The notes: a model not told the origin generated them from the sequence alone. Numbered from the stretch's first letter, positions 24,424-33,527 are shown. The stretch: 64,000 bases of DNA from Nocardia vinacea (GCF_035920345.1 NZ_CP109149.1:7068001-7132000); one strand, 5' to 3'. A program made the numbers and translations.

Positions 24424-24456
24424 ACGCGGCCCCGCCCTGTGCATGCGGGGCCGCGT
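24424..24456 (-). terminator. Hairpin terminator of the MMPL gene
   Basis: A perfect 12-bp stem (ACGCGGCCCCGC at 24424-24435 with its complement at 24445-24456) has a 9-base loop. It lies just beyond the stop of the minus-strand MMPL gene. No T run is seen. Confidence 0.65.
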
Positions 24457-24466
24457 GACGTACGTC

Positions 24467-26632
24467 TCAGGCTTCGGCCAAACCGAACCGCCCGTACGCC
24501 AATCGCAACGACTTCGGCGCGTACCAAGCCGCCCTACCGAGCAGTCGCATCGCGACCGGCACCAACACGCCGCGCACCAGCGTCGCGTCGATCAGAATCG
24601 CCAACCCCGCGCCGAGTCCGAAGAACTGGATGAACCGGACGTCACTGCTGGTGAAGGCCAGGAAGCTGATCGAAATCAGCGCCGCCGCGGTGGTCACCAA
24701 GCGGCCGGTGCGGGCCAGTCCCTCGATAACCGCTTCCTTCGTGGACGCACCGCGATCGTGCAGTTCCTTGATCCGGCTGATCACGAAGACCTCGTAGTCC
24801 ATCGACAGTCCGAAGGTGATGCAGAACAGCAGCAGCAACATCGAAACATCCAGTGGCGCAGGGGTGAATCCGATCAGTCCGGACAGGTGTCCCTGCTGGA
24901 AGACGAACACCATCAGCCCGAGCGTGGCGGCCAGACTCAGCACATTCGACAGCAGTGCGCGCAGCGGCTGCACGATGCTGCCGGTGAACAGGAACAGCAG
25001 TACGAAGGTCGTCACGACGATCCACCCGATGGCGATCGGCAGTTTCGCACCGATCGAGGCGAGGCTGTCGCGCAGTTCGGCCACCTGTCCGCCGACCAGC
25101 GCATTGGCACCGGCCGGACCGGGCACGTCACGCACGCGATCGACCAGATCGCGGGCGGCGGACGAATTGCGGTCCAGATCGGTGAGTACGGTCAGGCGCT
25201 GCGCGTCCGGGCGGGCGAACCGGGCATCGGCGGATGTACTCGCCGTCAGCTCGCCATGGACGAATGTGCCCGCACTCGAATCGACCTGGGTGACGTGCTC
25301 AACCCGGGACAGCGTGCGCGCGTAATCCGCGAGCGGCGCTGCGGCAATGCCGGTTTCGGTGATGACCGACAGCGCATTGACATCGCCGCCGCCGAAATCG
25401 TCCCGCATCGCGTCACCGACCTGACGCACCTCGGTGCTCGTCGGCAGCACCCGATCGTCGGGTGTACCGAACTGGACGTGCAGCAGCGGCGCGGCGGCGA
25501 GCAGCAGCACCGCCACCACCGGCACACCCGCCAGCAGCGGCCGACGCATCGCGAATCCGGCAACTCCGGCCCAGAACGGCGTTGCGTCACCGCGAATCCC
25601 GCGGACGCCGGGCACCCGCCACGCATCGGTCCGCGCGCCGAGCACCGCGAGCAGCGCGGGCAACACGACCACCGCGGCAATGGCGGAGATGGCGACCACG
25701 CCGATGCCGCCGTAGGCGAAGGATCGCAGGAAGTACTGCGGGAAGATCACCAGCGCGGACAGGGCCGCCACGACGGTGGCCGCACTGAAGGCGATGGTGC
25801 GCCCGGCCGTCGATACGGCCGCGATCACCGCATCGTCGGGTTCGGCGTCGGCCGCGCGGCGTTCGCGGAAGCGGCTCACCATCAGCAGCCCGTAATCCAC
25901 CGCGAGCCCGAGTCCGAGTCCGGTGGTCAGATTCACCGCGTAGATCGACACATCGGTCACGGACCCGAGGATCGAGAGTTCGGCGAAGGTGCCGAGGATG
26001 GCGATCCCGCCGACCGCCATGGTGAGCAGCGCGGCGACCACATTGCCGAAGGCCAGCACCAGCAGCGCCAGAATCAGCGGCACCGCAACAGCTTCCGCGA
26101 GCCCGAGGTCCTTGCCGATCTGTTTGGTGATCGAGTGGAAGATCGCGGTGCCGCCACCGACCTTGATCTGCGCGACCGGGCCGTCGGCGCGGTAGGTCTC
26201 GACGATCGAGGCGGCGGACTTCTCCTTATCGGTGGCGTCCTTATCGACATTGCCCGCCAGGACGACGGCCGCGGTCCCGTCCGCTGAACGCATGGCCGGT
26301 GATCCGGTATCCCAATACGAGACGACATTGGTCAGGCGCTGGTCGGCCGCGAGCCGCCGAGCAAGATCGCGGCCGATGGTGGCGACCGCAGTGCCGTCGA
26401 CCGTCCCCTGTTTCGCTTCGATCAGGAAGACGTAGTCGGTGTCGGTGCCGAACTTATCGGCCAATTGGGTTACCGCGGCACTGGATTGGGCATTGGGGTC
26501 CTGCTGGCCACCGGGCTGCATCTTGCTGAAGGCCGTCGCGCCGACCACACCGCCCGCAATGAGGGCGAGCACGCCGATGACCAGGATCCAGCGGGCGCGG
26601 TGGACGACGAATCTGCCGAGTATTTCGAACAT
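24467..26632 (-). CDS. MMPL-family RND transporter
   Basis: The 721-residue protein has the MMPL layout: TM1, a large extracytoplasmic domain, five TM helices, a second domain, and five further helices. Typical segments are TGLGLGLAVDYGLLMVSRFR and FGLSMDYEVFVISRIKELHD, the duplicated GxxxDY motifs of the proton-relay helices, and TTAAALISISFLAFTSSD. It should use proton flow to export lipids or hydrophobic compounds across the inner membrane. The ATG at 26632 has a GGAG site 8 bases upstream; an ATG at 26653 is less likely. The divergent TetR gene at 26722 probably represses it. Confidence 0.92.
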   Translation of the reverse strand: MFEILGRFVVHRARWILVIGVLALIAGGVVGATAFSKMQPGGQQDPNAQSSAAVTQLADKFGTDTDYVFLIEAKQGTVDGTAVATIGRDLARRLAADQRLTNVVSYWDTGSPAMRSADGTAAVVLAGNVDKDATDKEKSAASIVETYRADGPVAQIKVGGGTAIFHSITKQIGKDLGLAEAVAVPLILALLVLAFGNVVAALLTMAVGGIAILGTFAELSILGSVTDVSIYAVNLTTGLGLGLAVDYGLLMVSRFRERRAADAEPDDAVIAAVSTAGRTIAFSAATVVAALSALVIFPQYFLRSFAYGGIGVVAISAIAAVVVLPALLAVLGARTDAWRVPGVRGIRGDATPFWAGVAGFAMRRPLLAGVPVVAVLLLAAAPLLHVQFGTPDDRVLPTSTEVRQVGDAMRDDFGGGDVNALSVITETGIAAAPLADYARTLSRVEHVTQVDSSAGTFVHGELTASTSADARFARPDAQRLTVLTDLDRNSSAARDLVDRVRDVPGPAGANALVGGQVAELRDSLASIGAKLPIAIGWIVVTTFVLLFLFTGSIVQPLRALLSNVLSLAATLGLMVFVFQQGHLSGLIGFTPAPLDVSMLLLLFCITFGLSMDYEVFVISRIKELHDRGASTKEAVIEGLARTGRLVTTAAALISISFLAFTSSDVRFIQFFGLGAGLAILIDATLVRGVLVPVAMRLLGRAAWYAPKSLRLAYGRFGLAEA

Positions 26633-26655
26633 ATCGGGTCTCCGATCGGGCATGT

Positions 26656-26695
26656 TGTCATGCGTAAACTTTATGCGTGTTAACTTGCCATGACA
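26656..26695. promoter_or_regulatory. Candidate TetR operator between the MMPL and tetR genes
   Basis: TGTCATG (26656-26662) and CATGACA (26689-26695) are perfect inverted arms. Between them lie a repeated ATGCGT and a GTTAAC palindrome. The position between divergent regulator and exporter genes is where a TetR operator is expected. Confidence 0.5.
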
Positions 26696-26721
26696 TGTGT
26701 GCGGGTGTCAACATCGATGGG

Positions 26722-27354
26722 ATGACAGATTCGGAAACAGCAACGAAGCGCTCCACCCGCGACGGCCCGTATCACCACGGCGACCTGCGCAATGCCCTGG
26801 TGCGTGCCGCCGCCGAACTCGCCGAAACCGGCGGGCCGGAAGCGGTGACCGTGCGCGCGGTCGCCCGGCATGTCGGCGTCACTCCGACCGCGGCCTATCG
26901 GCACTTCACCAATCACGAGGAGTTGCTGAACGCGGCACAGGAACAGGCTCAGCACACACTGTTCGGCGCAATGGCCGAGACGATGGCGAGCTTGGCGCCG
27001 CCAGCGGATGCGATCACCCGACTGGGCGCGGTGGGCCGGGGCTACATCACCTTCGCGCTGCGCGAACCCGGCCTGTTCCGCACCGCGTTCTGCGGCGACC
27101 AAATGCCATCGCCCGCCTTCGATCTGCTGGCCGGACTCCTGGACGAACTCGTCGACGTCGGATTCCTCGACCCGGCGGACCGACCGGACGCCGAATACGC
27201 CGCCTGGTCAACGGTGCACGGTATGGCCTCGCTGATCATCGACGGCGTACTCGACGACCTCGACGATGCGGCCAGGGATAACGCGATTCACCGGGCCCTC
27301 GCGGTGGTCGAACGGGGTTTGGCCACCGGACCGAATGCCCCCGACTTCAGCTGA
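26722..27354 (+). CDS. TetR-family transcriptional regulator
   Basis: The 210-residue protein (from the ATG at 26722) has an N-terminal helix-turn-helix with TVRAVARHVGVTPTAAYRHF at about residues 40-60. The C-terminal WHG-type ligand domain contains GYITFALREPGLFRTAF and the tail helix VHGMASLIIDGVL. It is divergent from the MMPL exporter and probably represses it. An in-frame ATG at 26677 exists, but that stretch is the likely operator. Its 3' end overlaps the convergent beta-propeller gene by 8 bases. Confidence 0.88.
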   Translation: MTDSETATKRSTRDGPYHHGDLRNALVRAAAELAETGGPEAVTVRAVARHVGVTPTAAYRHFTNHEELLNAAQEQAQHTLFGAMAETMASLAPPADAITRLGAVGRGYITFALREPGLFRTAFCGDQMPSPAFDLLAGLLDELVDVGFLDPADRPDAEYAAWSTVHGMASLIIDGVLDDLDDAARDNAIHRALAVVERGLATGPNAPDFS

Positions 27355-28762
27355 CGCGCAGGATTCCGGTGATCGTGCCCTGCAGGATCTTGCGGTCGTG
27401 CGTGATCAATGGTGAGGTCTGCAGCGGGTCGTCGACGATGGTTCCGGCCAGCGGCCGATGCGAAATCACCGCGCCGGTATCGGGATTCACGACGGTGAAC
27501 GCGTAGCCGTCGAGCGGGGTGGTGATGTCGAGTCCGATGCGCGTCACGGTGTAGATGGCGCCGTCGGCGGTGGACAGATGCGGAACGGCCGCACTGCGAA
27601 CGGTGTTCTCCCACACCGTATGGCAGCCGGTGTCGTCGACATCGACCCTGGTCATCCCGCCGACGAACGGTGCGGAGGCCGGAACGGCCTGGCCTGCACC
27701 CTCGGGGACCGTGGGGTACGGGTAGCCGTATGTGCTGGCGACGAACAGGGACCGGCCGATACCGATCGGCGAGTTCTCGCTGCCTGCACCACCACGGGTG
27801 AGCACCGGTTGCGAGCACACCAATTGCCCAGTGCCGGAACGGAAAACCAGTGCGTTGACCTGTCCGTCGGCATTGTCGACGATGGTCAGATATTCCGCGC
27901 CGGAGGTGGGCCCGAAGTAGGTCGGGGTGGAGCCGGTACCCCAGCTGAGCTGGCCGGGCTTGCGCGCCGATCCGCGGTCATAGGCCGCGCGCCACAGCAC
28001 CTCCGGTCGCCCGGTAGCGTCGGCGCGCAACTCGTACAGCGCGTGTGTGGTGGCCACCGCGACCCGACCGCTCGGTGCCGACGAAATGCTGTTGGCCACC
28101 GACTCACCCGCGGGCAGCGCAACGGTGGCCGCCGCACCCGCAGGCGTCACCAGACCGACGAGACTCTTGCCGGTGGCGAACCAGACATTGCCGGACCAGT
28201 CCGGTACCAGCCCGGTCACGTTGTCGCCCACCGGAATTACGGAGCTGAGATCGGTGGACGAATCGATCGACAGCCGCCATTTGCCCGCCGCGTCACGCGA
28301 GTGGCCGATGCGGAGCAGGGTGCGGTTACCGTCCACGATGACCAGGCGGTCGGCATTGTCGAGATAGGCATAAACACCGCCGAGCAGACTTCCCTTCGCG
28401 ATCTCCAGCGAAGCCAGCGGAGTGCCCACCGGACCGACGAAGGACGCATCGAGCAGATGGATGGTCGGAGTCTGGCCGATCACCGGTGTGCACAGCGCGA
28501 CGACCAGATTGTCCGACCCTTGCAGCAGGGTCGGACATGCCGAGGCCAGCGGATACCCGGCCACCGAAATCCCACCGGTGCCAGGCCCGGCCAGCGGCGT
28601 CGCATCCGACGATCCGGCATCACCGTGCATGGTCGCGGTGCCGAGCGGTCCGAGGTACGGATTCGGCGGAGCCAGCGGACCCCACGATCCCGCCGCCTCG
28701 GCCGTACCGATCGGCGCGAGCGCCAAGACGGCGGCGGCAAGGAGTACCAGCGGTGATCGCAT
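27347..28762 (-). CDS. Secreted beta-propeller-like protein of unknown function
   Basis: The 471-residue product has a Sec signal peptide (MRSPLVLLAAAVLALAPIG, cleavage near AEA-AGS). The mature part is rich in beta strands with recurring Gly-Asn/Trp blades such as GLVPDWSGNVWFATGKSLVG and VAVATTHALYELRADATG, compatible with a six- or seven-bladed propeller of the PQQ/quinoprotein-like type. No catalytic residues can be named. The start at 28762 was chosen because it begins the signal peptide; the open frame extends to 28891. It is convergent with tetR. Confidence 0.7.
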   Translation of the reverse strand: MRSPLVLLAAAVLALAPIGTAEAAGSWGPLAPPNPYLGPLGTATMHGDAGSSDATPLAGPGTGGISVAGYPLASACPTLLQGSDNLVVALCTPVIGQTPTIHLLDASFVGPVGTPLASLEIAKGSLLGGVYAYLDNADRLVIVDGNRTLLRIGHSRDAAGKWRLSIDSSTDLSSVIPVGDNVTGLVPDWSGNVWFATGKSLVGLVTPAGAAATVALPAGESVANSISSAPSGRVAVATTHALYELRADATGRPEVLWRAAYDRGSARKPGQLSWGTGSTPTYFGPTSGAEYLTIVDNADGQVNALVFRSGTGQLVCSQPVLTRGGAGSENSPIGIGRSLFVASTYGYPYPTVPEGAGQAVPASAPFVGGMTRVDVDDTGCHTVWENTVRSAAVPHLSTADGAIYTVTRIGLDITTPLDGYAFTVVNPDTGAVISHRPLAGTIVDDPLQTSPLITHDRKILQGTITGILRVS

Positions 28763-28949
28763 CAGGTCAGCTTGCTCCCCCGCCTCCCCGCACCTTTTGC
28801 CGATCGTCGAGAGCCATGCCGGTATCGTCGCGGACCGGCGGTGGTGTGTGAGTCGAGTCCAGGACGTACCCGACGAGTTACCCATGTTCATACGAAATCA
28901 GCAGTCCATCTGGTATGCCTTGCCGTGTCCGATTCGGAATGTCGGCCGA

Positions 28950-28955
28950 TACTAT
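28950..28955 (+). promoter_or_regulatory. -10 hexamer of a leaderless methyltransferase transcript
   Basis: TACTAT lies exactly 7 bases before the ATG at 28963, and there is no ribosome site between them. Confidence 0.5.
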
Positions 28956-28962
28956 GGCCGCT

Positions 28963-29601
28963 ATGAACGGAATCCGGACCCGCGTGCTGTCCACGATTGC
29001 CGGTCAACTCGGCAATCCGCACGGAACGCTCGGCAAGGGCTTCGCCTTCATGCTCAATCGCGGTAATAAGCGCGCCATCGCGGGCGCTATCGATGCGGCC
29101 GGGATCGCGGCAAACGCGGCGGTCGCGGATATCGGATTCGGCGGTGGCGCAGGGCTTTCGATACTGCTCGAGCGGGTCGGCACGAACGGGACGGTGCACG
29201 GTTTCGAGATCTCGCCGGACATGTTGACCAGGGCGAAGTCGAAGTTCGCCGAGGAAATCCGGACGGGCCGAATGCAACTCGCGCCGGGCTCGATGACCGA
29301 TCTGCCGCTGGCCGATGACGCACTCGATGCCGCCATCACCGTCAACACCGTCTACTTCGTGCCGGATCTGGCCGCCGCGTTTGCCGAACTCGTGCGCGTC
29401 GTGCGTCCCGGTGGCAGCCTCGTCGTCGGTATCGGCGATCCGGACGCGATGGCGAAAATGCCGTTCACCGCATACGGTTTCACGCTGCGGCCGGTGGCCG
29501 AGGTAATCGCCGCACTGGAAGGCGCAGGCTGCACCGTCGTCCATAAGCAACTGGCCAATCCGCCGATTCCGCATCACCTGCTCGTCGCCCGACCCGCCTG
29601 A
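28963..29601 (+). CDS. Class I SAM-dependent methyltransferase
   Basis: The 212-residue protein has the SAM-binding motif I VADIGFGGGAGLSILL (about residues 55-70), an acidic motif II end (VHGFEISPDMLTRAK), motif post-I MTDLPLADDALDAAITVN and motif III RVVRPGGSLVVGI. It resembles UbiE/Coq5-type small-molecule methyltransferases; the substrate is unknown. The ATG at 28963 fits a leaderless start; 28954 is an alternative. Its stop touches the end of the convergent SDR gene with no gap. Confidence 0.85.
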   Translation: MNGIRTRVLSTIAGQLGNPHGTLGKGFAFMLNRGNKRAIAGAIDAAGIAANAAVADIGFGGGAGLSILLERVGTNGTVHGFEISPDMLTRAKSKFAEEIRTGRMQLAPGSMTDLPLADDALDAAITVNTVYFVPDLAAAFAELVRVVRPGGSLVVGIGDPDAMAKMPFTAYGFTLRPVAEVIAALEGAGCTVVHKQLANPPIPHHLLVARPA

Positions 29602-30369
29602 CTACATCAGTGCGCCGCCGTCGATGCGGATCTCCGTGCCGGTCATATAGCGACCGTCATCGGAGGCGACCATGGCGACCACGCCGGCGATATCCTCCGG
29701 ACTGCCGAGCGCACCGCCGTTGAGCCAGCCGGTCATGCGCGAGAACAGCTTCGGATCGAAGCCCTCCGGCTGATCGAGGATGGACTTGGTGGTGATACCA
29801 CTGGTGATGCCGGCGGGCACGATATTCACCGCCCGCAGCCCCTGCTTGGCGTATTCCAGCGCGATCGCGTGCGTGAAGGCATTGACGCCGCCCTTCGACG
29901 CCGCATACGACGCCAGATAGGGCGCGGCGCTGAAGGCCGCGGTCGAGGAGAGGTTCACGACGACGCCGTGGCCGGACTCCAACAACGCGGGCAGCGCACT
30001 CTGGGTCATCAGGAAGGTCCCGGTGAGATTGACCCCGATCACCTGGTTCCAGACCTCGAGCGGCATTTCCTCGGTCCGCGCGGGCCGCAGAATGCCCGCC
30101 GCGTTCACCAGCACATCCAGGCCGCCGAGGAATTCGACCGCTTCGCCCGTCGCGGCGCGCACCGACTCGATATCGGCGATATTCACCTGCACGGTGCGCA
30201 CCCGCTCGGCCGCATCACCCGCCTTCGCCGCGGTGTTCTCCAGACCCGCCGCATCGATATCGGCGGCGACCAACGTCGCCCCCTCATCGAGCAGCCGCAG
30301 GGCGATCCCCTGCCCGATACCCGATCCTGCTCCGGTGACCAATACGCGGCGGCCGTCAAATCTACGCAT
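29602..30369 (-). CDS. Short-chain dehydrogenase/reductase
   Basis: This 255-residue classical SDR has the cofactor motif TGAGSGIGQG (residues 12-21), the NAAG motif (VLVNAAGILRP), catalytic Ser in VNLSSTAAFS and the YAASK catalytic Tyr/Lys pair. The acidic residue in VAADID at the end of beta 2 suggests NAD(H) preference. The substrate is probably an alcohol or keto group of a lipid, steroid or sugar. A KstR-like operator immediately upstream hints at sterol or cholesterol catabolism. There is no ribosome site; TAATTT lies 5 bases upstream of the ATG, so the transcript may be leaderless. Confidence 0.9.
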   Translation of the reverse strand: MRRFDGRRVLVTGAGSGIGQGIALRLLDEGATLVAADIDAAGLENTAAKAGDAAERVRTVQVNIADIESVRAATGEAVEFLGGLDVLVNAAGILRPARTEEMPLEVWNQVIGVNLTGTFLMTQSALPALLESGHGVVVNLSSTAAFSAAPYLASYAASKGGVNAFTHAIALEYAKQGLRAVNIVPAGITSGITTKSILDQPEGFDPKLFSRMTGWLNGGALGSPEDIAGVVAMVASDDGRYMTGTEIRIDGGALM

Positions 30370-30378
30370 GCCAAAAAT

Positions 30379-30412
30379 TAGAACAGGTTCTCATTAGGAG
30401 TCAACAGGTTCT
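30379..30412 (-). promoter_or_regulatory. KstR-like operator and repeated half-site upstream of the SDR
   Basis: TAGAACAGGTTCTC at 30379-30392 matches the published KstR consensus TnnAACnnGTTnnA at seven of eight fixed positions and has perfect AGAAC/GTTCT arms. The 10-mer AACAGGTTCT is repeated at 30403-30412, exactly 21 bases (two helix turns) away. The site lies just beyond the -10-like TAATTT of the SDR gene, as expected for a repressor. Confidence 0.5.
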
Positions 30413-30425
30413 GGCGGAACCGAGG

Positions 30426-30794
30426 TCAGGAGGCGGCGTTCTCGCGGACCGCCTCCAGGTATTCGGCGATGGCGTCGCGGTTGCGGGACAGGCAGCGGAT
30501 GCGGTCGGACATGCGGTCACGTTCACGTTCCAGGATGGCCAGCATTTCCGCGGTCGCGTCCGGGAAGTAGATGGTGCGCGGCTTGTCCAGGCAGGGCAGG
30601 ATCTGCTTGATGATGCGCGTCGGCAAGCCCGCGTCGAGTAGGCCGCGGATCTGTAGGACCCGGTCGACGAAACGGTCGTCGTAACTGCGATAGCCGTTGG
30701 CGCAGCGATCGGCGACGATGAGGCCCTGCTCCTCGTAGTAGCGCAGCAGCCGCCGCGAGGTGCCGGTGCGCTCCGACAGTTCTCCGATCCGCAT
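30426..30794 (-). CDS. MerR-family transcriptional regulator
   Basis: This 122-residue regulator has the MerR winged helix at its N-terminus (MRIGELSERTGTSRRLLRYY followed by EEQGLIVADRCANGYRSYDD). A helical dimerisation region follows (DATAEMLAILERERDRMSDR). No conserved metal-binding cysteine set is present (only isolated Cys), so it is more like drug- or redox-responsive members. The ATG at 30794 begins the motif directly. It is divergent from the polysaccharide deacetylase gene, with an inverted repeat in between. Confidence 0.9.
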   Translation of the reverse strand: MRIGELSERTGTSRRLLRYYEEQGLIVADRCANGYRSYDDRFVDRVLQIRGLLDAGLPTRIIKQILPCLDKPRTIYFPDATAEMLAILERERDRMSDRIRCLSRNRDAIAEYLEAVRENAAS

Positions 30795-30817
30795 AGAATC
30801 CACCTCGCATTTGACCT

Positions 30818-30831
30818 TCACATGTATGTGA
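30818..30831. promoter_or_regulatory. Candidate MerR operator
   Basis: TCACAT-GT-ATGTGA is a perfect inverted repeat placed between the divergent merR-type and deacetylase genes. A TTGACC hexamer (30811-30816) abuts it and could be the -35 of the deacetylase promoter. No convincing -10 at the long MerR spacing was found. Confidence 0.5.
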
Positions 30832-30850
30832 CGGTTCGAGCATATGCCGC

Positions 30851-31693
30851 ATGGACAACGCACTCTTCGACTACAGCCCGATCGTCGACCGCGCACCCAT
30901 TCGGTGGCCCGACGATGCCCGCGTCGCGTTCTACGTCGGGCTCAATATCGAGCACTACCAGGTGGACCGGCCCTCGACCAGCATCTTCCCCGGCACCGCC
31001 ACCCTCACCCCGGATCCGCTGAACTACGGCTGGCGCGACTACGGTCCCCGGGTCGGCATCTGGCGGGTGATGCAGGCGCTGGACAAGTACGGTATCCGCG
31101 CCAGCGCCCTGCTCAATTCCGATGTCGCACACCATAATCCGCAGATCATCGCCGCCGGGCGGAAACGGAACTGGATCTGGTTGGCGCACGGCAAGAACAA
31201 CTCGATCTTCCAGGCCGATATGTCGATCGACGACGAGCGGGCCTACCTCACCGATATCGTCGAAACCATCGAGCGTGCGACCGGCCGCCGCCCGCGCGGC
31301 TGGATGGGGCCCGCGCTCACCGAGACCTTCCACACCCCGGAACTGCTCGCCGAACTCGGCCTCGACTACGTCCTGGACTGGACCAATGACGATCAGCCGT
31401 ATCGGCTCAATGTGCCCGGGGTGCTGAGCGTTCCGTACTCGGTCGAACTCAACGACAACAGCCTGTTCCTCGGAACCGGTTTGCGCGGGGCGGATTTCGT
31501 GCAGATCGTCAAGGACCAGTTGGACCGGCTCTACGAGGAGTCCGGCCGTGTCATGGCTCTTGCACTGCACCCCTTCGTCATCGGTCAGGCCTTCCGCATC
31601 AAATATCTGGAGGAGGCCCTGGATTACGTGGCGAACCATCCGGGTGTATGGCTCACCACCAGTGACGAGATCGCCGATGCTGCGGCCGGGTGA
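30851..31693 (+). CDS. Polysaccharide deacetylase / PuuE-allantoinase-like protein
   Basis: The 280-residue protein belongs to the NodB-fold carbohydrate esterase group. LNYGWRDYGPRVGIWRVMQA resembles the PuuE-type allantoinase/deacetylase subgroup, and the following SALLNSDVAHHNPQII, WLAHGKNNS and RPRGWMGPALTETFHTPELL are the family's metal-site regions. Such enzymes hydrolyse amide bonds of N-acetyl sugars or ring ureides. No signal peptide is seen, so it is cytosolic and more likely acts on a small molecule. It is probably regulated by the divergent MerR protein and may be cotranscribed with the gene at 31736. Confidence 0.8.
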   Translation: MDNALFDYSPIVDRAPIRWPDDARVAFYVGLNIEHYQVDRPSTSIFPGTATLTPDPLNYGWRDYGPRVGIWRVMQALDKYGIRASALLNSDVAHHNPQIIAAGRKRNWIWLAHGKNNSIFQADMSIDDERAYLTDIVETIERATGRRPRGWMGPALTETFHTPELLAELGLDYVLDWTNDDQPYRLNVPGVLSVPYSVELNDNSLFLGTGLRGADFVQIVKDQLDRLYEESGRVMALALHPFVIGQAFRIKYLEEALDYVANHPGVWLTTSDEIADAAAG

Positions 31694-31735
31694 ATGGCTA
31701 TTGCGAGCAGCGCCGCCGAGGACCATCATTCACCT

Positions 31736-32212
31736 ATGAGTAAGGTAACCCTAACTACCGAGCTGCCGATCGGTGCCGAGGTGGCCTGCGCACTGGCACG
31801 GACACCGGAGTTGTTCGCCTACGTTGTGGCACCGATCCTTTCGGTGCCACAACTGCAAATCCCGGACCACATCGAACCGGATGCCGAGGGTTCCGCCCGT
31901 CTCTGGTGGTTCGGCATCATCCCCTCCTGGCGCCATCACCTGCGTCTGGTGCGACTCGATGCCCGCGAGATCTACACCAACGAATGGGGCGGCCCCGTCC
32001 GCACCTGGAACCACCGCCTCACCTTCGAGCCGATCACCGAATCCAGCTGCCGCTACACCGACGAAATCGAAATCGAGTCCGGCCTGCGCGGCGCCCCGAC
32101 CCGCATCTTCGTCCACCTGATGTTCCGCCACCGCCACCGCCGCTGGCACCAACTCGCCACCCTCCTCGCCAACAGCACCGTCGAGCTCCGCGCGCCGGCC
32201 CGCGACCGCTGA
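31736..32212 (+). CDS. Hypothetical protein, SRPBCC-like
   Basis: The 158-residue protein has the alternating beta pattern of START/SRPBCC ligand-binding folds (RLWWFGIIPSWRHHLRLVRL, RTWNHRLTFEPITESSCRYT, DEIEIESGL) and a C-terminal amphipathic Arg/His-rich helix. No catalytic residue can be named. It lies 42 bases after the deacetylase gene on the same strand and ends 3 bases before the convergent EamA gene. An upstream in-frame ATG at 31694 would add 14 residues. Confidence 0.65.
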   Translation: MSKVTLTTELPIGAEVACALARTPELFAYVVAPILSVPQLQIPDHIEPDAEGSARLWWFGIIPSWRHHLRLVRLDAREIYTNEWGGPVRTWNHRLTFEPITESSCRYTDEIEIESGLRGAPTRIFVHLMFRHRHRRWHQLATLLANSTVELRAPARDR

Positions 32213-32215
32213 GCG

Positions 32216-33100
32216 TTACAACCTGGACTGCAGGCTGGTGTGGACGAGCGCGGCGGTCAGTAAGGCCGCGCCGACCAGACCGGTCGGGGTCAGCCGTTCA
32301 CCGAGGATTGCGGCAGCCAAGATCGCGCTGGTCAGCGGTTCGAGGAGGGCGAGCACCGCGGCTGTGCCCGCACCGACTTCGGAGAGACCGCGCAGGTACA
32401 GCGTGTATGCCACTGCGGTGGATATCAGTCCGAACACGATTACCAGGGCAACGCTGTGTGGCGTCGGATGGAAGGTGAGTCCGGATATCGCCGCGAGCGG
32501 CGTCAGCAGCACGGCACCGCCGGTGACGGCGAAACCTGTTGTGGTGATCACGTCGAGGCCGGGCACCGGACGGGCGCTGATCAGGGTGAGGGTCGCGAAG
32601 GCGCAGGCGGATACCAATGCCATTGCGGCACCGGCGAATACCCCGTCATCGGCGGGCGCGCCGACCAACAGGATCACTCCGAACACCGCGATTCCGATCG
32701 TCGCCGCGCGCCGACGATCCAGGATCCGCCTGCCGGTCAGATGTTCCAGCAGCGAGACGACCACCGGTGACATTCCGAGGGTGATCAGCGTCGCCAGGCT
32801 CACCGACGAGGCGGCGACCGCACCGAAGTAGCTCGCCTGAATGATCGCGACAAGGACCGCGACCACACCGATCCTGCGCCAGGCCGAGGTGTTCCGTGGC
32901 AACGGCCGCCGCATCACGGTCAGCAGCGCGATCAGCAACAGCCCGCCGACGGCGAGCCGACAGGCGGCGACGGATACCGGCGAAAGACCGGTCGCACGAA
33001 GCAGCAGGATGCCGAGTAGACCGCCCGTCCCCGCCGACAGTCCGGCTCCGACAAGGCAGACCAACCCGAATCGGCTGACCGTGGATATAGCAGTGGACAT
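32216..33100 (-). CDS. EamA-family (DMT) transporter
   Basis: This 294-residue protein has ten hydrophobic helices in two EamA repeats. Examples are VCLVGAGLSAGTGGLLGILL, VVLIGVILLVGAP-type helices and the family end pattern SEVGAGTAAVLALLEPLTSA with ILGERLTP. EamA proteins export amino acids and other small metabolites. The start at 33100 was chosen because the preceding in-frame residues are not membrane-like. The neighbour upstream is divergent. Confidence 0.9.
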   Translation of the reverse strand: MSTAISTVSRFGLVCLVGAGLSAGTGGLLGILLLRATGLSPVSVAACRLAVGGLLLIALLTVMRRPLPRNTSAWRRIGVVAVLVAIIQASYFGAVAASSVSLATLITLGMSPVVVSLLEHLTGRRILDRRRAATIGIAVFGVILLVGAPADDGVFAGAAMALVSACAFATLTLISARPVPGLDVITTTGFAVTGGAVLLTPLAAISGLTFHPTPHSVALVIVFGLISTAVAYTLYLRGLSEVGAGTAAVLALLEPLTSAILAAAILGERLTPTGLVGAALLTAALVHTSLQSRL

Positions 33101-33168
33101 TCGCGCTCCTGCGACAAAAATGGATTGGGGTCGCGGAAGCGAGGTGCACAACCGAACTCACTTGCCAG

Positions 33169-33187
33169 ATAGGACGCGCGGTCCTAT
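33169..33187. promoter_or_regulatory. Candidate operator upstream of the EamA gene
   Basis: ATAGGAC (33169-33175) and GTCCTAT (33181-33187) form a perfect inverted repeat with a 5-base centre, 69 bases upstream of the EamA start. The rest of the 33101-33527 gap shows no gene. Confidence 0.45.
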
Positions 33188-33527
33188 ACCTCGCTCAGGA
33201 GGCCGGCGGCGGGACAATCAGGAACAATCGGTGCACCCGACCGATACTAAAGACCGCCCGAACAAGCTGTCATTCGATTTTCTGCCGCGTTCACAGCGTG
33301 CGCCTTCGACAGTGGATACATCGGCTGTACCGTGGCGTCCGGCCACACCGTCAACGCGCCTGCTGGATTCGGAAATGCACGGCTGAAACGATTCCCGGCA
33401 AACCCACGGCATTTGCCTGCGCGGGATCGGCTATTCCTGCGGGTAACGGCATGGCGGCTCGACGAGCACTGTCGTCACCCTGGACATTGCTGGATATCGC
33501 ATGAGGTCGCGGGGAGTATGAGGAGGT

